Origin: Neurospora crassa OR74A
Lineage: Eukaryota > Ascomycota > Sordariomycetes > Sordariales > Sordariaceae
Direction of reading: 5' to 3'
DNA length: 64,000 nucleotides
Assembly (NCBI RefSeq): GCF_000182925.2
Contig: NC_026501.1
Span: forward strand, 4,195,917 to 4,259,916
Below are positions 45,200-56,543 of the stretch, in pieces (positions within the stretch are counted from its first letter, which is position 1; the number at the start of each line of letters is the position of its first letter). The notes beneath the pieces were generated by a model that was given only the letters and a program-made list of their open reading frames with translations, was not told where the DNA came from and did no database searches. Made by a program: the position numbers and the translations under genes.

Positions 45200-48100
45200 G
45201 ATGCTGTATGGAGCGGGACGGTTAGTGAGTCCGGGATCGATGCAAGGCTGAAGAGTCGCTGGTATGTTTGGTGAAGAAGGTTTGTCGTGGAAGACTGGAG
45301 CCAACGTCACTGGCCGCGTCGCAACTTGCAAGGAGCAGTCAGTCGGCCCAGGAAATGACGAGATGAGCCTCGGCCAAGACAAGGGAACTGATGACTGTCG
45401 GTCGTTTTGCACAGTTCAAGCTATACCGAATACCAGCAGACTGGAAAGAGGTAGATTACTATGGAGAACCCAACTTACAAATTTTGTGAACGCGGCTCGT
45501 CCCAGTTCCAATTGCTTGCAATGCGGAACCGACGAGGGAGGTTGGGAATACTGCAGTGGGCCGCCCAGGCAGGCCTAAAAGCAGAGTCGAACGGTGTTGT
45601 TCAGGAGACGGGAAGGGCAGAAGGGGAAGGTAGAAGGGGGGCGCAGGCGCTCTTAACAGTTGGACCAATGACAAACGCCCGTCCTGTTAACTTGATGGAC
45701 TGTTTCGTTCCAGGGCATGACGGAGCCAAGGAGCCTCTAAGAGAAACCCGACGACCAGGAAGGAATTCCACTTGGCAATCAGCTGCGCACTATGGCAACC
45801 AACTTCGCCCAACCCGCTCGATTTTCTTGTCCCTTTTTCCAATCCAGATTCCTCGATTCCACTCTCACAGGTCGTGTTCTCCCTCAAACACCTACCGCGC
45901 CAGCGCGTGGCTAAAACCCCACAGCGCCCAGCTCGCGATGGTTGCCCTGCGAAATTCTGAAAAGTTCGACGTTCTGCAGAGCGGACCGTTCCATCGTAAT
46001 GGTCCCTGCTCTGACAAGCTGCCGGGCGTCTTCTCCCAGGTACAAGTGCCAGGGAATACTTGGGATGGCGGCGGGAAGGCAGGGTCGATGCAACCAAGCA
46101 CCGATCTTACGGGTACCGTACTTGCTTAGTCCATGCAGTAGCTCGGTGGTTATGATGTTAATGTGCAGAGCACAGAGACGGCGTGGATGAGGTCGACACC
46201 AGAGGCATCAACCGTCACTTCTAGTACAAGCAAAGCATGACCTCACGACGAGCTACAGAATGGACAAAATCCGGCAGAGAGAAAGGTGAAGAGCTCATAA
46301 AGCCGGTGGGGAACTCGAATTACTAAAATGCGCAACACCGCCTCTGTGCCTGTTGGGATGTAGCTCTGAACTATTCTAGGATGGCAGTGGGAACTCCAAG
46401 TGGCCTAGTCACAATTCTAGACCAAAGCGCAAAGATTGGACGATGTTCACCCAGGAACGGGTTTGGTACGAACGGCACGGCAAAGTTGCAACATGTGAGA
46501 CGGGTTGATGAAGTGTGGTCGGCATGATGTCCGAGGTGACATGGAAGAAATTGGAGGGAAACTTCCGGCTTGTTTACATAGACGTAGGTAGCTGGCAATG
46601 AACTCACAGACAGTTGATGTTCAGGTTGCCTCTCATTGTTTCGTCTGATGATCTACCACAACGAAGTGCAGGGGCAGTGGCTCTGGGCGATCTGCGCTCC
46701 GCTCTCCAGTGGAATCCCAGCCGCATGACACGGTGCGCTTCTGGAACCTCACGAAACTCCCCACTGTATGCATACTTCGCACTCAGTCTTCTTTCTTGAT
46801 CAATCAATGTCTCCGGCTTCGCCACGGGACGCATCGTTCATCTCATTTCTTAATGGCTGCCATCGCAAACTACCCCGAACTAGCCCGGAGCCTTGGGGCA
46901 ACACTGAAACCGAGTTGCGGTATATCAAGTGGCTGTACCGCGCTCAAATGCGGGCGCCGGTCACGCCCACTAAAGCATCTCACAATTCAGTCAAGAAGTG
47001 TGTAAAGCTCCGGTAGCCTTCCGGCGATGGAGTGCTCGACTGGACTGGAGCGAGCCTCAGCTGCGGCTGGAGAAAAGATGAGCACAGCGTGTGATCCCGC
47101 CCACAACTCGCGCGCAAACCGTGGCGCCTTGAGAAGTCCAGTTGAGTTCTTCGGTTTCAAAATTACTGTGTACAACCTGATTTGTGTCTTTCCGGACGCG
47201 GTCTCCCATAGTGCAATGGGGAATTTCTATATAAATATAGTATTATGTGCATAAAAGATGTGCATCAACACGCCGAGCCGGGCATGCATGACATTCACCG
47301 TCATTGACGTCGGGATAACGCGGGGCACACCCCGGATCCACCGCACTGATTCTTCCCTGTATTGTACACTAAATGGGCACTGGTGAGTGCTGTGTGTCAT
47401 TCACGTGAGACACCCCCCCTCTTATGATTACGCTTTTGGAGGATATTGAACAACTAAACAAGAGAATGGACGGCATGAGGTCTCTCGTATCCGATGAAGC
47501 CCCTCCTCGTTCTTAGATCACTAATTAACAATATCAAGCCCGGTAGCAGTCGGTCAAGGCGGGGCTACCTCATTTTCGGTGATTTTCCATCGAATGAGGC
47601 CGTCTGGGAGCGTCAATCTCGCTTTACGTCCCCACCGTAAACTAGTGTGAAAGTAAGTACAGTAGTGCAGTTTGTCACTCATGGACCCTGGAATTCAGAT
47701 GAACTCCATGAACCTCCATGACCCCAGTCTCGAGCCGTGGTACCCACGTTTTTCCCCCGCCTTGTCTGGGCAAACCACCAGGGAGAAGTTTACGGAGACC
47801 CAGTACATATATTGCATGGAGCGCGCGAGATATTCTCGCTTATTCCCCATCCCCTTTTACACTACATACTAGATGTCTCGTCCATATGTAGCGGTCAGAA
47901 TCTTGAGACGAGTTCTTCTCTTGCTCGGCATGCTTGTGTGTTGTTTGAAATTTTGTGGTTGTTCTTGGATGGATAAGACGGACCAACTTCTTAGTAGCAA
48001 TTCACAGATTCCAATATCCACTACCGTGCGAGAAGGGAAAAACCTCACATAGGTCCGTCCCCACGGGGTTGATATTGAAGTAGTAGCGATCTTCTTCAGT

Positions 48101-51100
48101 CAGTGTGATCGCTAACTAAAGCCATCCATCCCACACTCCTTACACCGCGTCGTGCAACCCAATTGCAGGTGGCCAGAGTAGGCTCTTCGTCTCTTGATGG
48201 TCTACCCGGATACGTGCGACTCGCACGTCGAAAGAAGTCTTTTTGTATTGAATATTGGTGTAACTTTCGAAGAAGAACTAACCATACAAGGTTTATCTCC
48301 CTGTTGTTCATCGGCTTTGTGTTGAGCGTGCGTTTCAACTGTCGAAACGTCGACGGCGAATATTTTGAAAGCAAGGGGGTTGTGTAGGATCAAAAAATTG
48401 TGATTGGGTCATGCCCTTTCTCAGTTCCCCAAAAGGGCAAGCCGTCAGCTTCGTATTGCGCGAAATGGGCGTCAAAGTGATGGTGGTCACGCTGACCTCG
48501 ACACTATCCATCGATACGAAGTTGCGCTGACTCTGAGCAAACGATGCAACAAAAGACAAGTCCTCTCATTGTCCACACAAGCCGCATCATGTTATATCCG
48601 AGATAGGGATTCTCTCACCGTCTCTGCTGGACCACATTTCTACCCGATGTTGTTAGCGGCCGGCATTTGACAATTCATGAATTTTTCTTTTGTGTTGTCC
48701 TGTACGGTCTGCCGTGGGGTTACCTGTAAAGCGTGTTGCATCATTGCATGGGAAAATTTCATGATAGAGATGCCTATCCACAAGCTCGGGAGAACGGACA
48801 AACGGGACGATGTCCCAAGGCCACGGGGAAGGCGCGGGGTGCTACGAAGCCCGGGTTGGTGAACACTAACCCCGCCGCTCTTCCATGTTCTGTATGTAAA
48901 AAAATCCCGCCAGTCTCACCAACCCTGTGAAGCAAGCTAGAGTAGCTAGAGTACCCTAGCAGCCTAGCCAAACTGCACCCCTATCGTCACCACCAGATCC
49001 ATCAATTTTTTTCAAGATTTTGTGAGAACCAATGAACACAGAAGTTCGTACGGGGACCTTCATGCCCGACAGTCCGGAAGCCCGGCCGTCTGATGGAGTT
49101 CTCTTTGTGCAATGGAGCACTCCGCACAGTAACAATGGTGGGCTAAACACCGGGACCCTGGAAAGTCTCCTCCATCGCAGTAAAGCGAACCACGGGAGGA
49201 TAAAATACCTATTGAGCGCTATGTGAGATGCTTGTTGCCCTCCTACACGCCGGCCGTTACTTGTATAGTGCCTTCTCGTAACAGCTGTTCGGTGAGTTAT
49301 GAGCTCAATATTGCTGGCGCTGGGAATCACCATATTTAGAGGTAGGTACCCAAATGCAGATGTTAAATATTCCCAGTGTGCTCGTGAGGCTGCATGGAGC
49401 TGAACCACATCCTGCGACATATATTTGAACGGAGGGCTTGACCACAGCTGTAGGGATTCGCAAATCGTCATATTGTGCCCAAAGAGGCATGTCTGGCGAG
49501 TAACGTGTGCGAATGCAGGCTGGGTGGGCAATGGAGGTCGCCTTTTGTCTCTCATCTACCAGCTTGGCGGTAACCTTTGTCGTACGAAGCCGCCGTCGTC
49601 ACCTGGGATATTATTAGCCATTATGTCAGAACATCGCTTGTTGGCCCCTCGTTACCTAGCCTTTGGTGCGCCTGCCCAGCTACGGTGCAGGTAGCGTAGC
49701 ACTTCCCAAGGAGATGGTACGTTCACTTTCACTAGCTTTTTTTTCCTGCCGAGGTGGTTGTGCAATCTGCGTTGAGTCTTGATGTATGTCGATGGTTCGG
49801 GAAACTTATTTTCGATATTGGCTTTGCCGTTAGCCTAGAGGTAGCCACTGACGCGATACCTACCTACTGATGAAGCACGGGCAGTTCTCACAGCTGACTG
49901 AAAATTGACTCCTCTGCTGCTCAAGCCATCCAGATCCAGAGTCGTTCAGCCGCCGTCCTGTCTCGGAAGGCGCCAACCGTCTGCCTATAGCGCAAAGTAT
50001 TCATGGTATGTTTAGGCGATGTATGTAGTTCACAAGGGTCGCCGGTAGTCATCCTGAGATGTCGAGGGGCGAGGAAAAGACCAATGGAAGGGAGATTTGA
50101 GAAAAAGGAATGGTGCCCCCAGATGCAGGTCCTGCAAGCCACAAGATGATGCAAGCCTTTTCAGCCAGCACGTTACACAAGCAAAAGCTTATAGGCGATC
50201 CAGACCAAAGCAAAGACTGTCATCGTCATCTAGCATTCCTGGAGTCAGACAGTCTGCCAACAATTGAGATTGAGGATATGGAATGATGGCAGTTTCGTAT
50301 GCATTTCCTGTTTGATGTTGCCTTTTTGTCTTGCCATGGCCGGAAAGAGGAGCCGGGGTTCTCATGGTTTACCGGTAGTAGCTGCAAATAACACAATGCC
50401 ATATTCACAGGGGGAAAAGGGACAATTTCTTGAACGATGTAGCAAGGAAGGGGTGAATCATACAAAGTACATACAATGCATAGAGAGAGGTAGGTAGGTA
50501 GGTACCTCTCTCTATCTCTACCCTCAGTGACCTGTTAAGAGAGCTATTGATTAAGCGCAAGCGTATCGGTCTGTCAAGTCGAATATGGGACCGACCGGGA
50601 GACGAGCAAAGGTTGTTGATCCCGAAAGGAGTTTAGGTGCCTCGTGCCTGAAGTAAGAGAGGGGATTGGCATTCGTTACCGTGACCTTAACAAGTGAAAT
50701 ATCATTTTCCACTTCTGCCGCGGACCCTTCTGTGTAGGTAATTAATTTTGTAATCCTGCGACGTACCAGGCCGCAGTGACCCAGCTAGCCCATTGTCCAA
50801 CCTCTCTGCTTTTGTGAAGCGGAAGCAAAAGGGGGAAGGAACAAGAGAAAAAGGGAGAACAAGAGGTATGGATGCGCGTGACCAGCGAATGTAAGTACCG
50901 GCAGATTTGCAAAGGCCGTTAACTGTGAGTAATGAAATTACTCTGTTCATACTAGCTTGGATGAATTGACGTAATATCGTACCTACCACTAAAGTAATGG
51001 AAGTGAAAGTTTGATGCCGGTTCCGCGCCCTTAGAGGGACTCACGCCTGCAGTGCACAGCTTGTCCCTTTGTACACAGTACCTACCTCTAGGGGTCGGAC

Positions 51101-52342
51101 GATGCGGAGCTTCCACTTTACTCTGCCCCTGGATTGGCCTGATCTTCACTGTAGTCTCCAGGGCTTGGAGTCCCGTCTTTCACTTGGGCGGCGCTGTGTG
51201 CTCTCTGTCGGGCAGTGAGCACCTCGCTGCATGTGTGTTTTTCCTAGTCCACCCCGCCGTCAACCGCTGCCCACTGCCGCCGTCAATCCCAACATCAGTC
51301 CACTGCATCGGGCACTGCCTGCGTCTGGGCTAAACCGAAAAGACCAGAGAAAATCAAAGGCATCCACCACCGCGATACGTTGGTAGCTTGGACCTCTGGT
51401 CTCTCTGGGTGTTGATTTCGTTGGCTGGCGTTTCGACTTTGGCTTATTATGGTACAGTACCGATACATGTCCATACTAGTAGTTTCTTTTCTTTGACCGC
51501 CCAGGCTTGATCTCTGGTTACATAGGCACAATCATTATTCCCTTGGGCCTTTCCAACTGAACCACTTGCAACTCAACGGACAAGACATCAACGCTCGCTG
51601 AAGTGACCTTTTTTCTTTTTTATTTTGTCACCGCCGCCCTGAGGTTCTTCTCGACCCTGTCGCTCGCTCCAACCTTCATTTTGTGTGTAAGTGTGTACGT
51701 ACATCCGAGGCAAGCTCAAAGGTTCTCCAAAGGCTCATAATCTTCCAAAGGCTGCAGCCCACGACGCGTATCACCCAGGGAAACCTGTTCGTATTATTGC
51801 CCAAAAGATCGCCGAATCGCCTCTCCACCATCCACGAGTCCCCGTCCACCCACGCCATCACCAAATACTTAGTACGATCATCCTCACGCGGTCACGGCCC
51901 CCTGTCGACTGTCTGCGCGTGCTCAGCTCCCTGGGCTCCTGGGTCTGCCCATCCATTGCGAATTAGCACTTCTCCGGCCGTCCCCACTTGACTGTCTGTA
52001 ACGGGGTCCTGTCCGTTCAACACCCACCGGCGCCCTCCCAGTCCTTGCGACTTCGATCCGCTACGGCGCCTTTTTGGTTTTGGAGAGGGGAAGTCAACTA
52101 CTACAACAGCGCATAAACTCCATCCCTACATATCACAGCTTAAGCCTGACGGCTGTAAGATTCAAGTACGGCATATGCTTGCGACTGCAGCAAGTGGAAG
52201 GTGACAGCAGATTCAACAAGGACGGAAGCATAGAGAGCAAAGTCTGACGGGCTGCAGCTGTCTGCAGGCATTGCAACTACATACGTACGATTTGACAGTT
52301 GACTGCTGTACCAGACGACCCTGATAACCCCCGCCGCCTGTC
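45200..52342. other. 7.1-kb divergent intergenic region between chitin synthase and its predicted activator
   Basis: I see no gene I can support. Plus-strand frame 45461-46129 (222 codons) and minus-strand frame 48956-49555 (199 codons) have no motifs, no amino-acid bias of real proteins and overlapping frames of similar length. TACCTA-like motifs recur (about 49341, 49857, 50490, 51080), as does one strong hairpin at 50480-50515. From about 51540 to 52340 the plus strand is C/T-rich and is the probable promoter and leader of the Sel1-repeat gene. The region next to 45200 should be the chitin synthase promoter. Confidence 0.5.
50480..50515. repeat. Perfect inverted repeat (13-nt arms, 10-nt loop)
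   Basis: Arms ATAGAGAGAGGTA and TACCTCTCTCTAT flank GGTAGGTAGG. The structure lies in non-coding DNA, and its core is the TAGGTA motif seen elsewhere in the window. Confidence 0.8.
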
Positions 52343-54707
52343 ATGGCGGCTGTCACTGTTTCGCCGGCTGCGTCGCCGACCTCGACAACCACCAGCCCGC
52401 GTAGGAAACCTGTTCCTACGACAGGGTTGCCCGCCATTGCCTCCATCGAGCGCTTCGAATGGAATGACAATGCGCCTCCTCTTCCCGGCGTCTCTCTGGC
52501 CGAATCGCCTCGGATCCGTGAGTCGCCTGTTACGCCCGTGAAGGTTAACTTCCAATCCGACGGCTGGGCTCAACCGTCCAACGCCAATATCGAAACAGAC
52601 CGGTCGTACGACGGCTTACAGCCGATCTCAGGCGTCCTCGATCATGCCCTCCCCGCGACCCCAGATGCTCCGACTCCTCCGCCCCATGCCCTATTAAACG
52701 AAGAGCCGAGGCAAGAGATGTATAGCCATTCGGAGGCTCGGAGCGCACAGTCAGCATGGAAGGAGTCTGTGAAACCATTGCCGGGGCTAGAAGTGCCCAG
52801 TGTGGCCAGGTTGAAGCTAGAAGCCTCTGGCCAAGACGATCTCTCATCCGATTCTTCGCGAGCGAGCCATGGAAGAGTTGCCAATCGTCGAAGTCGAGAG
52901 TCCGATACCACCGTTAGTACGTCTAAGCAACCTAACTCAAACGATTCATCAACGGCAACCAGCGCAAGTTCGGTGTCTGGCGTCATTGAAGCTTCCGACT
53001 GTCCAGACAACTCTGGCCATATCTCTCTTGAGAGCTCCATCCTCGAGGATGGCTCTGCTCGGGCGGAACAGGTGCCCCAGCTCGCCTACCATCATTCTGC
53101 TTTCCTGCCGCGGCCGGCTAGCATAGCTGTAGACCAGGACCTAAGAGCTCGGTCAAACTCTAGCCTTGTTGATACCGGTGGTGCCATCAACCGTCACTTG
53201 ACGCCCAACTCTTTCAACAGACGAAGTTCAGTGCCACGTCCGCAGTCTGCGTATTCGGTGTACTCGGACTTTGGGTCTCGGGGGCACTCCCCTGGTCTAC
53301 AAAATCGAACGCCATCCGCAAATTCTCGAAATTCACCTGATAATCGACCACAGTCTTTTGCCGAGCTTTTGAACGTTCCATATCCCCAACCGGCACCTGC
53401 GCCCCTCACACTCGATAACTCCCAGTTACGTAGTGTAGTTGGCACTAATGCTTCTCTCCTCAGCGCCCAGAAAACGTTGGAGATGTACAGGCAGAATGTC
53501 AAGAAAACCACGGACTTCTCTACTCAGTATTCCTTTGCCGTTTTTCTGATCAACACAGCAAAGGAGCAGGGCCTGAACTTTGACGAACTCAGGAATTCTA
53601 AAAATCTTAAACCTGGGCGATCTTCAGAAACTCTATCCGCAGAAGCCAACCAATCTTCGCCATACGAACTAGTGCGGGAAGCGCGGGCCATCCTACAGAA
53701 ATTGTCCAACAACGGCTTCCCTTTTGCACAGTATTATCTCGCTGACGGCTATGCCTCCGGTTTGTTCAACAAGGGAAAGGAGGACTACAACTCGGCGTTC
53801 CCTCTGTTCGTGTTAGCTGCCAAGCATGGCCACGCAGAGTCCGCTTATCGCACTGCTTTATGCTACGAGTTTGGCTGGGGCTGTCGCAAAGACCCTGCCA
53901 AGGCCGTGCAGTTCTTGCGAACAGCAGCCTCCAAGCGGCACCCTGGCGCCATGACAAGGCTGGGAAAGGCCTGTCTGTCGGGTGATTTGGGCGAGAAGAG
54001 ATACAGGGAGGGTGTCAAGTGGCTGAAGCTCGCCACCGAGTCCGCTGATGCGATTTATAATGCCGCTCCATATCAGCTTGGATGCCTGTACGAGACAGGC
54101 TATGGTGACGACATCTTCAAGGACGAGAGTTATGCGGCTGAGCTGTTCACCCAAGCCGCCGATCTGGGCCATCCCGAAGCCAATTATAGGATGGGCGATG
54201 CCTACGAGCACGGGAAGCTCAACTGCCCAAGAGACCCTGCTCTTAGCGTCCACTTCTACACGGGCGCTGCGGAGCGTGGCCATCCTGCTGCCATGATGGG
54301 TCTCTGCGCTTGGTACCTGGTTGGAGCAGATCCCATCCTAGAAAAGGACGAAGAGGAGGCATATGAATGGGCCAAGAGGTCCGCAGAGCTTGGTAAGTAA
54401 ACTTCAACCACACTGAACATGATGTCGCGGGAAGAATAAATCTAATCCGGACTTGACAGGGTATGTAAAAGCACAATATGCTGTTGGCTACTTCACGGAA
54501 ATGGGCATAGGATGCCGAAGGGATATTTTGGAAGCCAACCTCTGGTACGTCAAGGCGGCCGAGGCAGGCGATGAGCGCGCCAAGCAGCGGTTGGCAGTCA
54601 TCCGCGCGGCCGTCAGCGGAGGAACGCCTATGGAGGTCGCTCCGGCTCGAAATGCTAAGATCAAGAAGAGTGCGGAAAAGGATGATAAGGAGTGTATCGT
54701 CATGTAA
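52343..54707 (+). CDS. SKT5: Sel1-repeat protein of the Skt5/Chs4 chitin synthase activator type, prenylated
   Basis: Exons 52343-54392 and 54460-54707 (67-nt intron, GTAAGT...CAG, joining SAELG to YVKAQ) give 765 residues. The first ~400 residues are Ser/Pro-rich and disordered. From about 436 to 727 run about seven Sel1-like repeats, for example FAQYYLADGYASGLF, AESAYRTALCYEFGWG, GAMTRLGKACLSGDLG, APYQLGCLYETGYG, EANYRMGDAYEHG and KAQYAVGYFTEMGIG. The protein ends CIVM, a CaaX box for farnesylation; yeast Skt5/Chs4 has the same architecture with a C-terminal CaaX box. That protein recruits and activates the class IV enzyme Chs3 at the membrane (family knowledge). Here the class IV synthase is the neighbouring gene, read divergently. 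Paralogs with Sel1 repeats exist in fungi, so the exact member is inference. Confidence 0.88.
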
Positions 54708-56543
54708 GAGACGAGACCTTTCATATCATCAGCAGACCAACAAACACCAGACAGAATCCGACACCTTGCTCACGCTGTTTCGGCGAAGCCGACACGAGCC
54801 AGCCTGCCAGGTCGTGATCGAGTGGGTTTGTTTTTTCTTTTTGGATACCCTTAGTCGTCGTCGCTTTTTCGACCTTGCATACCCGCACGTGGACCTTACC
54901 ACTCATATAAAGAGTTGTTTTGCTCCTGCTTCAGGGGTTGTCTGATAGACAATGTCTCTACTGGCTATCATCTCGATCAATGAGTTCAGCTACGTGTCTG
55001 GCATCCGACTGCGCCATCGAGTTCAAAATCCCTGATATCATTGCTTTCTCCCTCATTTTGCGACGGTGATAGGCAGCTCATAGTGTTTCGGATATGCAAC
55101 CCTGATGAAGGAGTTGTTGTGAGTTGTTGAGGAACTTGGTTGTTTCTTCCTTTTCTCTATCTCTGAAGGGTTGACTCTGGCACTCTGGCCGTCACTGCCG
55201 AAGATCGGCTTTTACAAAACCTGTTCAGTCTTAACAGCCCGGGCTCTGAAACTCGGTGTTATACATTCGTTTTTGATGCATTTGCATGGCCGTTGTTCAA
55301 GGAAAGAGAAGCCAAGATCGGAGATACGACACCTTCTCTCAACTTTGTCATCCACGGAAATTCAAACCTTGGCGTTTTCACCATGGTATGGTGTGTGTAC
55401 ACTTCATTTTCTGTTGCACTCGGCTGCGGGGTTGTTTGGATTTTGTTCATCCGTTTCGCACTCTCGGCGGGAATGGAGATGGTTCTTGTCTGTCGGTCAG
55501 TCATTCAGACACAGACCATAGGAACTATTCAGAGAAAAAAGAAAAGTGACAGAGGGAAAGAAGGTGGTGAAAAGTGTCGGTTGGGCCAAGAAATAGGAAA
55601 AGGGATTGTGAGTCAAAACGTATAGTACGTCGTCTCTTTGTACATACTGGGACGAGGATACATGGAGGGAGGGAGGAGACAGGTGAAAAGCAAGATGGGA
55701 TTGAGCAGAAGTAGTCCAGCTTGGGAGTTGGGGAGTATGGGAGCATGGGGAGCAAAGAACGAATGAGAAGTAGAATAATAATATTTCCTGGCTAGTATCA
55801 ATTTAAACTGTTCATGGTCAGATCAGGTTATGGGAACGCCTGTAACCTTTATATTGTACTTTCAACCTTCTGCTTGCTTCCAGGCTCCTCGACATGTTTG
55901 ACTATGTACCGTTTTTGTGTGAGCAAGGGTTGATGATGAACAATACAACCAGCCCGTGTCAGTGACAGTTCGTTGTAGTATAAGCATCAGTTAATCTGCC
56001 GGAAGAACGCCTCACAGGCCTCTTTCATGATACCACGAGACCAGGGTGAGAAAGAGAATGTGAAAAGTACCACCCAAAAAGAATCAGAATTAATTGAAGA
56101 GCCAAGAGGTATATACAGCATCAACAAAAACAAAACAAATAATGGTTAATAACAAGACCAACAAGCCCATAAGCCAATCCCCCGATTTTTTTTAAAAAAA
56201 AAGAAATTAAAAAACCGACGCATATTGTACATGTGGAAAATCCAACTCTATCGCTTGGTTTGACCATTCAATGTTCTTTCCAACAGGCGGAAAGGGGGTA
56301 CGGTACGTTCATGGAGTTACGCCTTTTGTGAAAAGACGCCTTTATCCCAAACGAGTGCGAGCCTGCCGAATTTTTTCTCCTGTCAATTTTTTTCATACTA
56401 CTCAAGACATTACTTATTCAAGCCGAGACAAGTAAGTGGCCCAAGGACGTGCGTCATATCCTATTCCGTCCTTTTTTTTTTTATGACTGCGAAAGAAAAT
56501 CGAAACGCAATTTGATTATATGACCAAGCAAAACCCATCCATT
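54708..56543. other. Convergent intergenic region, no gene recognised
   Basis: About 1.8 kb between the 3' ends of the Sel1-repeat gene and the MFS transporter gene. Frames are short with no motif. A T/A-rich stretch occurs at 56090-56220 with runs of A and T. Confidence 0.45.

Noticed and set aside
41948-45412. Chitin synthase ending at FYVGE without a C-terminal membrane cluster
   Set aside because: A GTGAGT...ACTAAT...TAG intron lies exactly there, and splicing restores the conserved C-terminal helices and the SWGDTR motif.
45461-46129. 222-codon frame upstream of the chitin synthase
   Set aside because: No motif, mixed composition, several competing frames of similar length on both strands.
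48956-49555. 199-codon minus-strand frame
   Set aside because: No domain, signal or splice support; similar-sized random frames occur throughout the long intergenic region.
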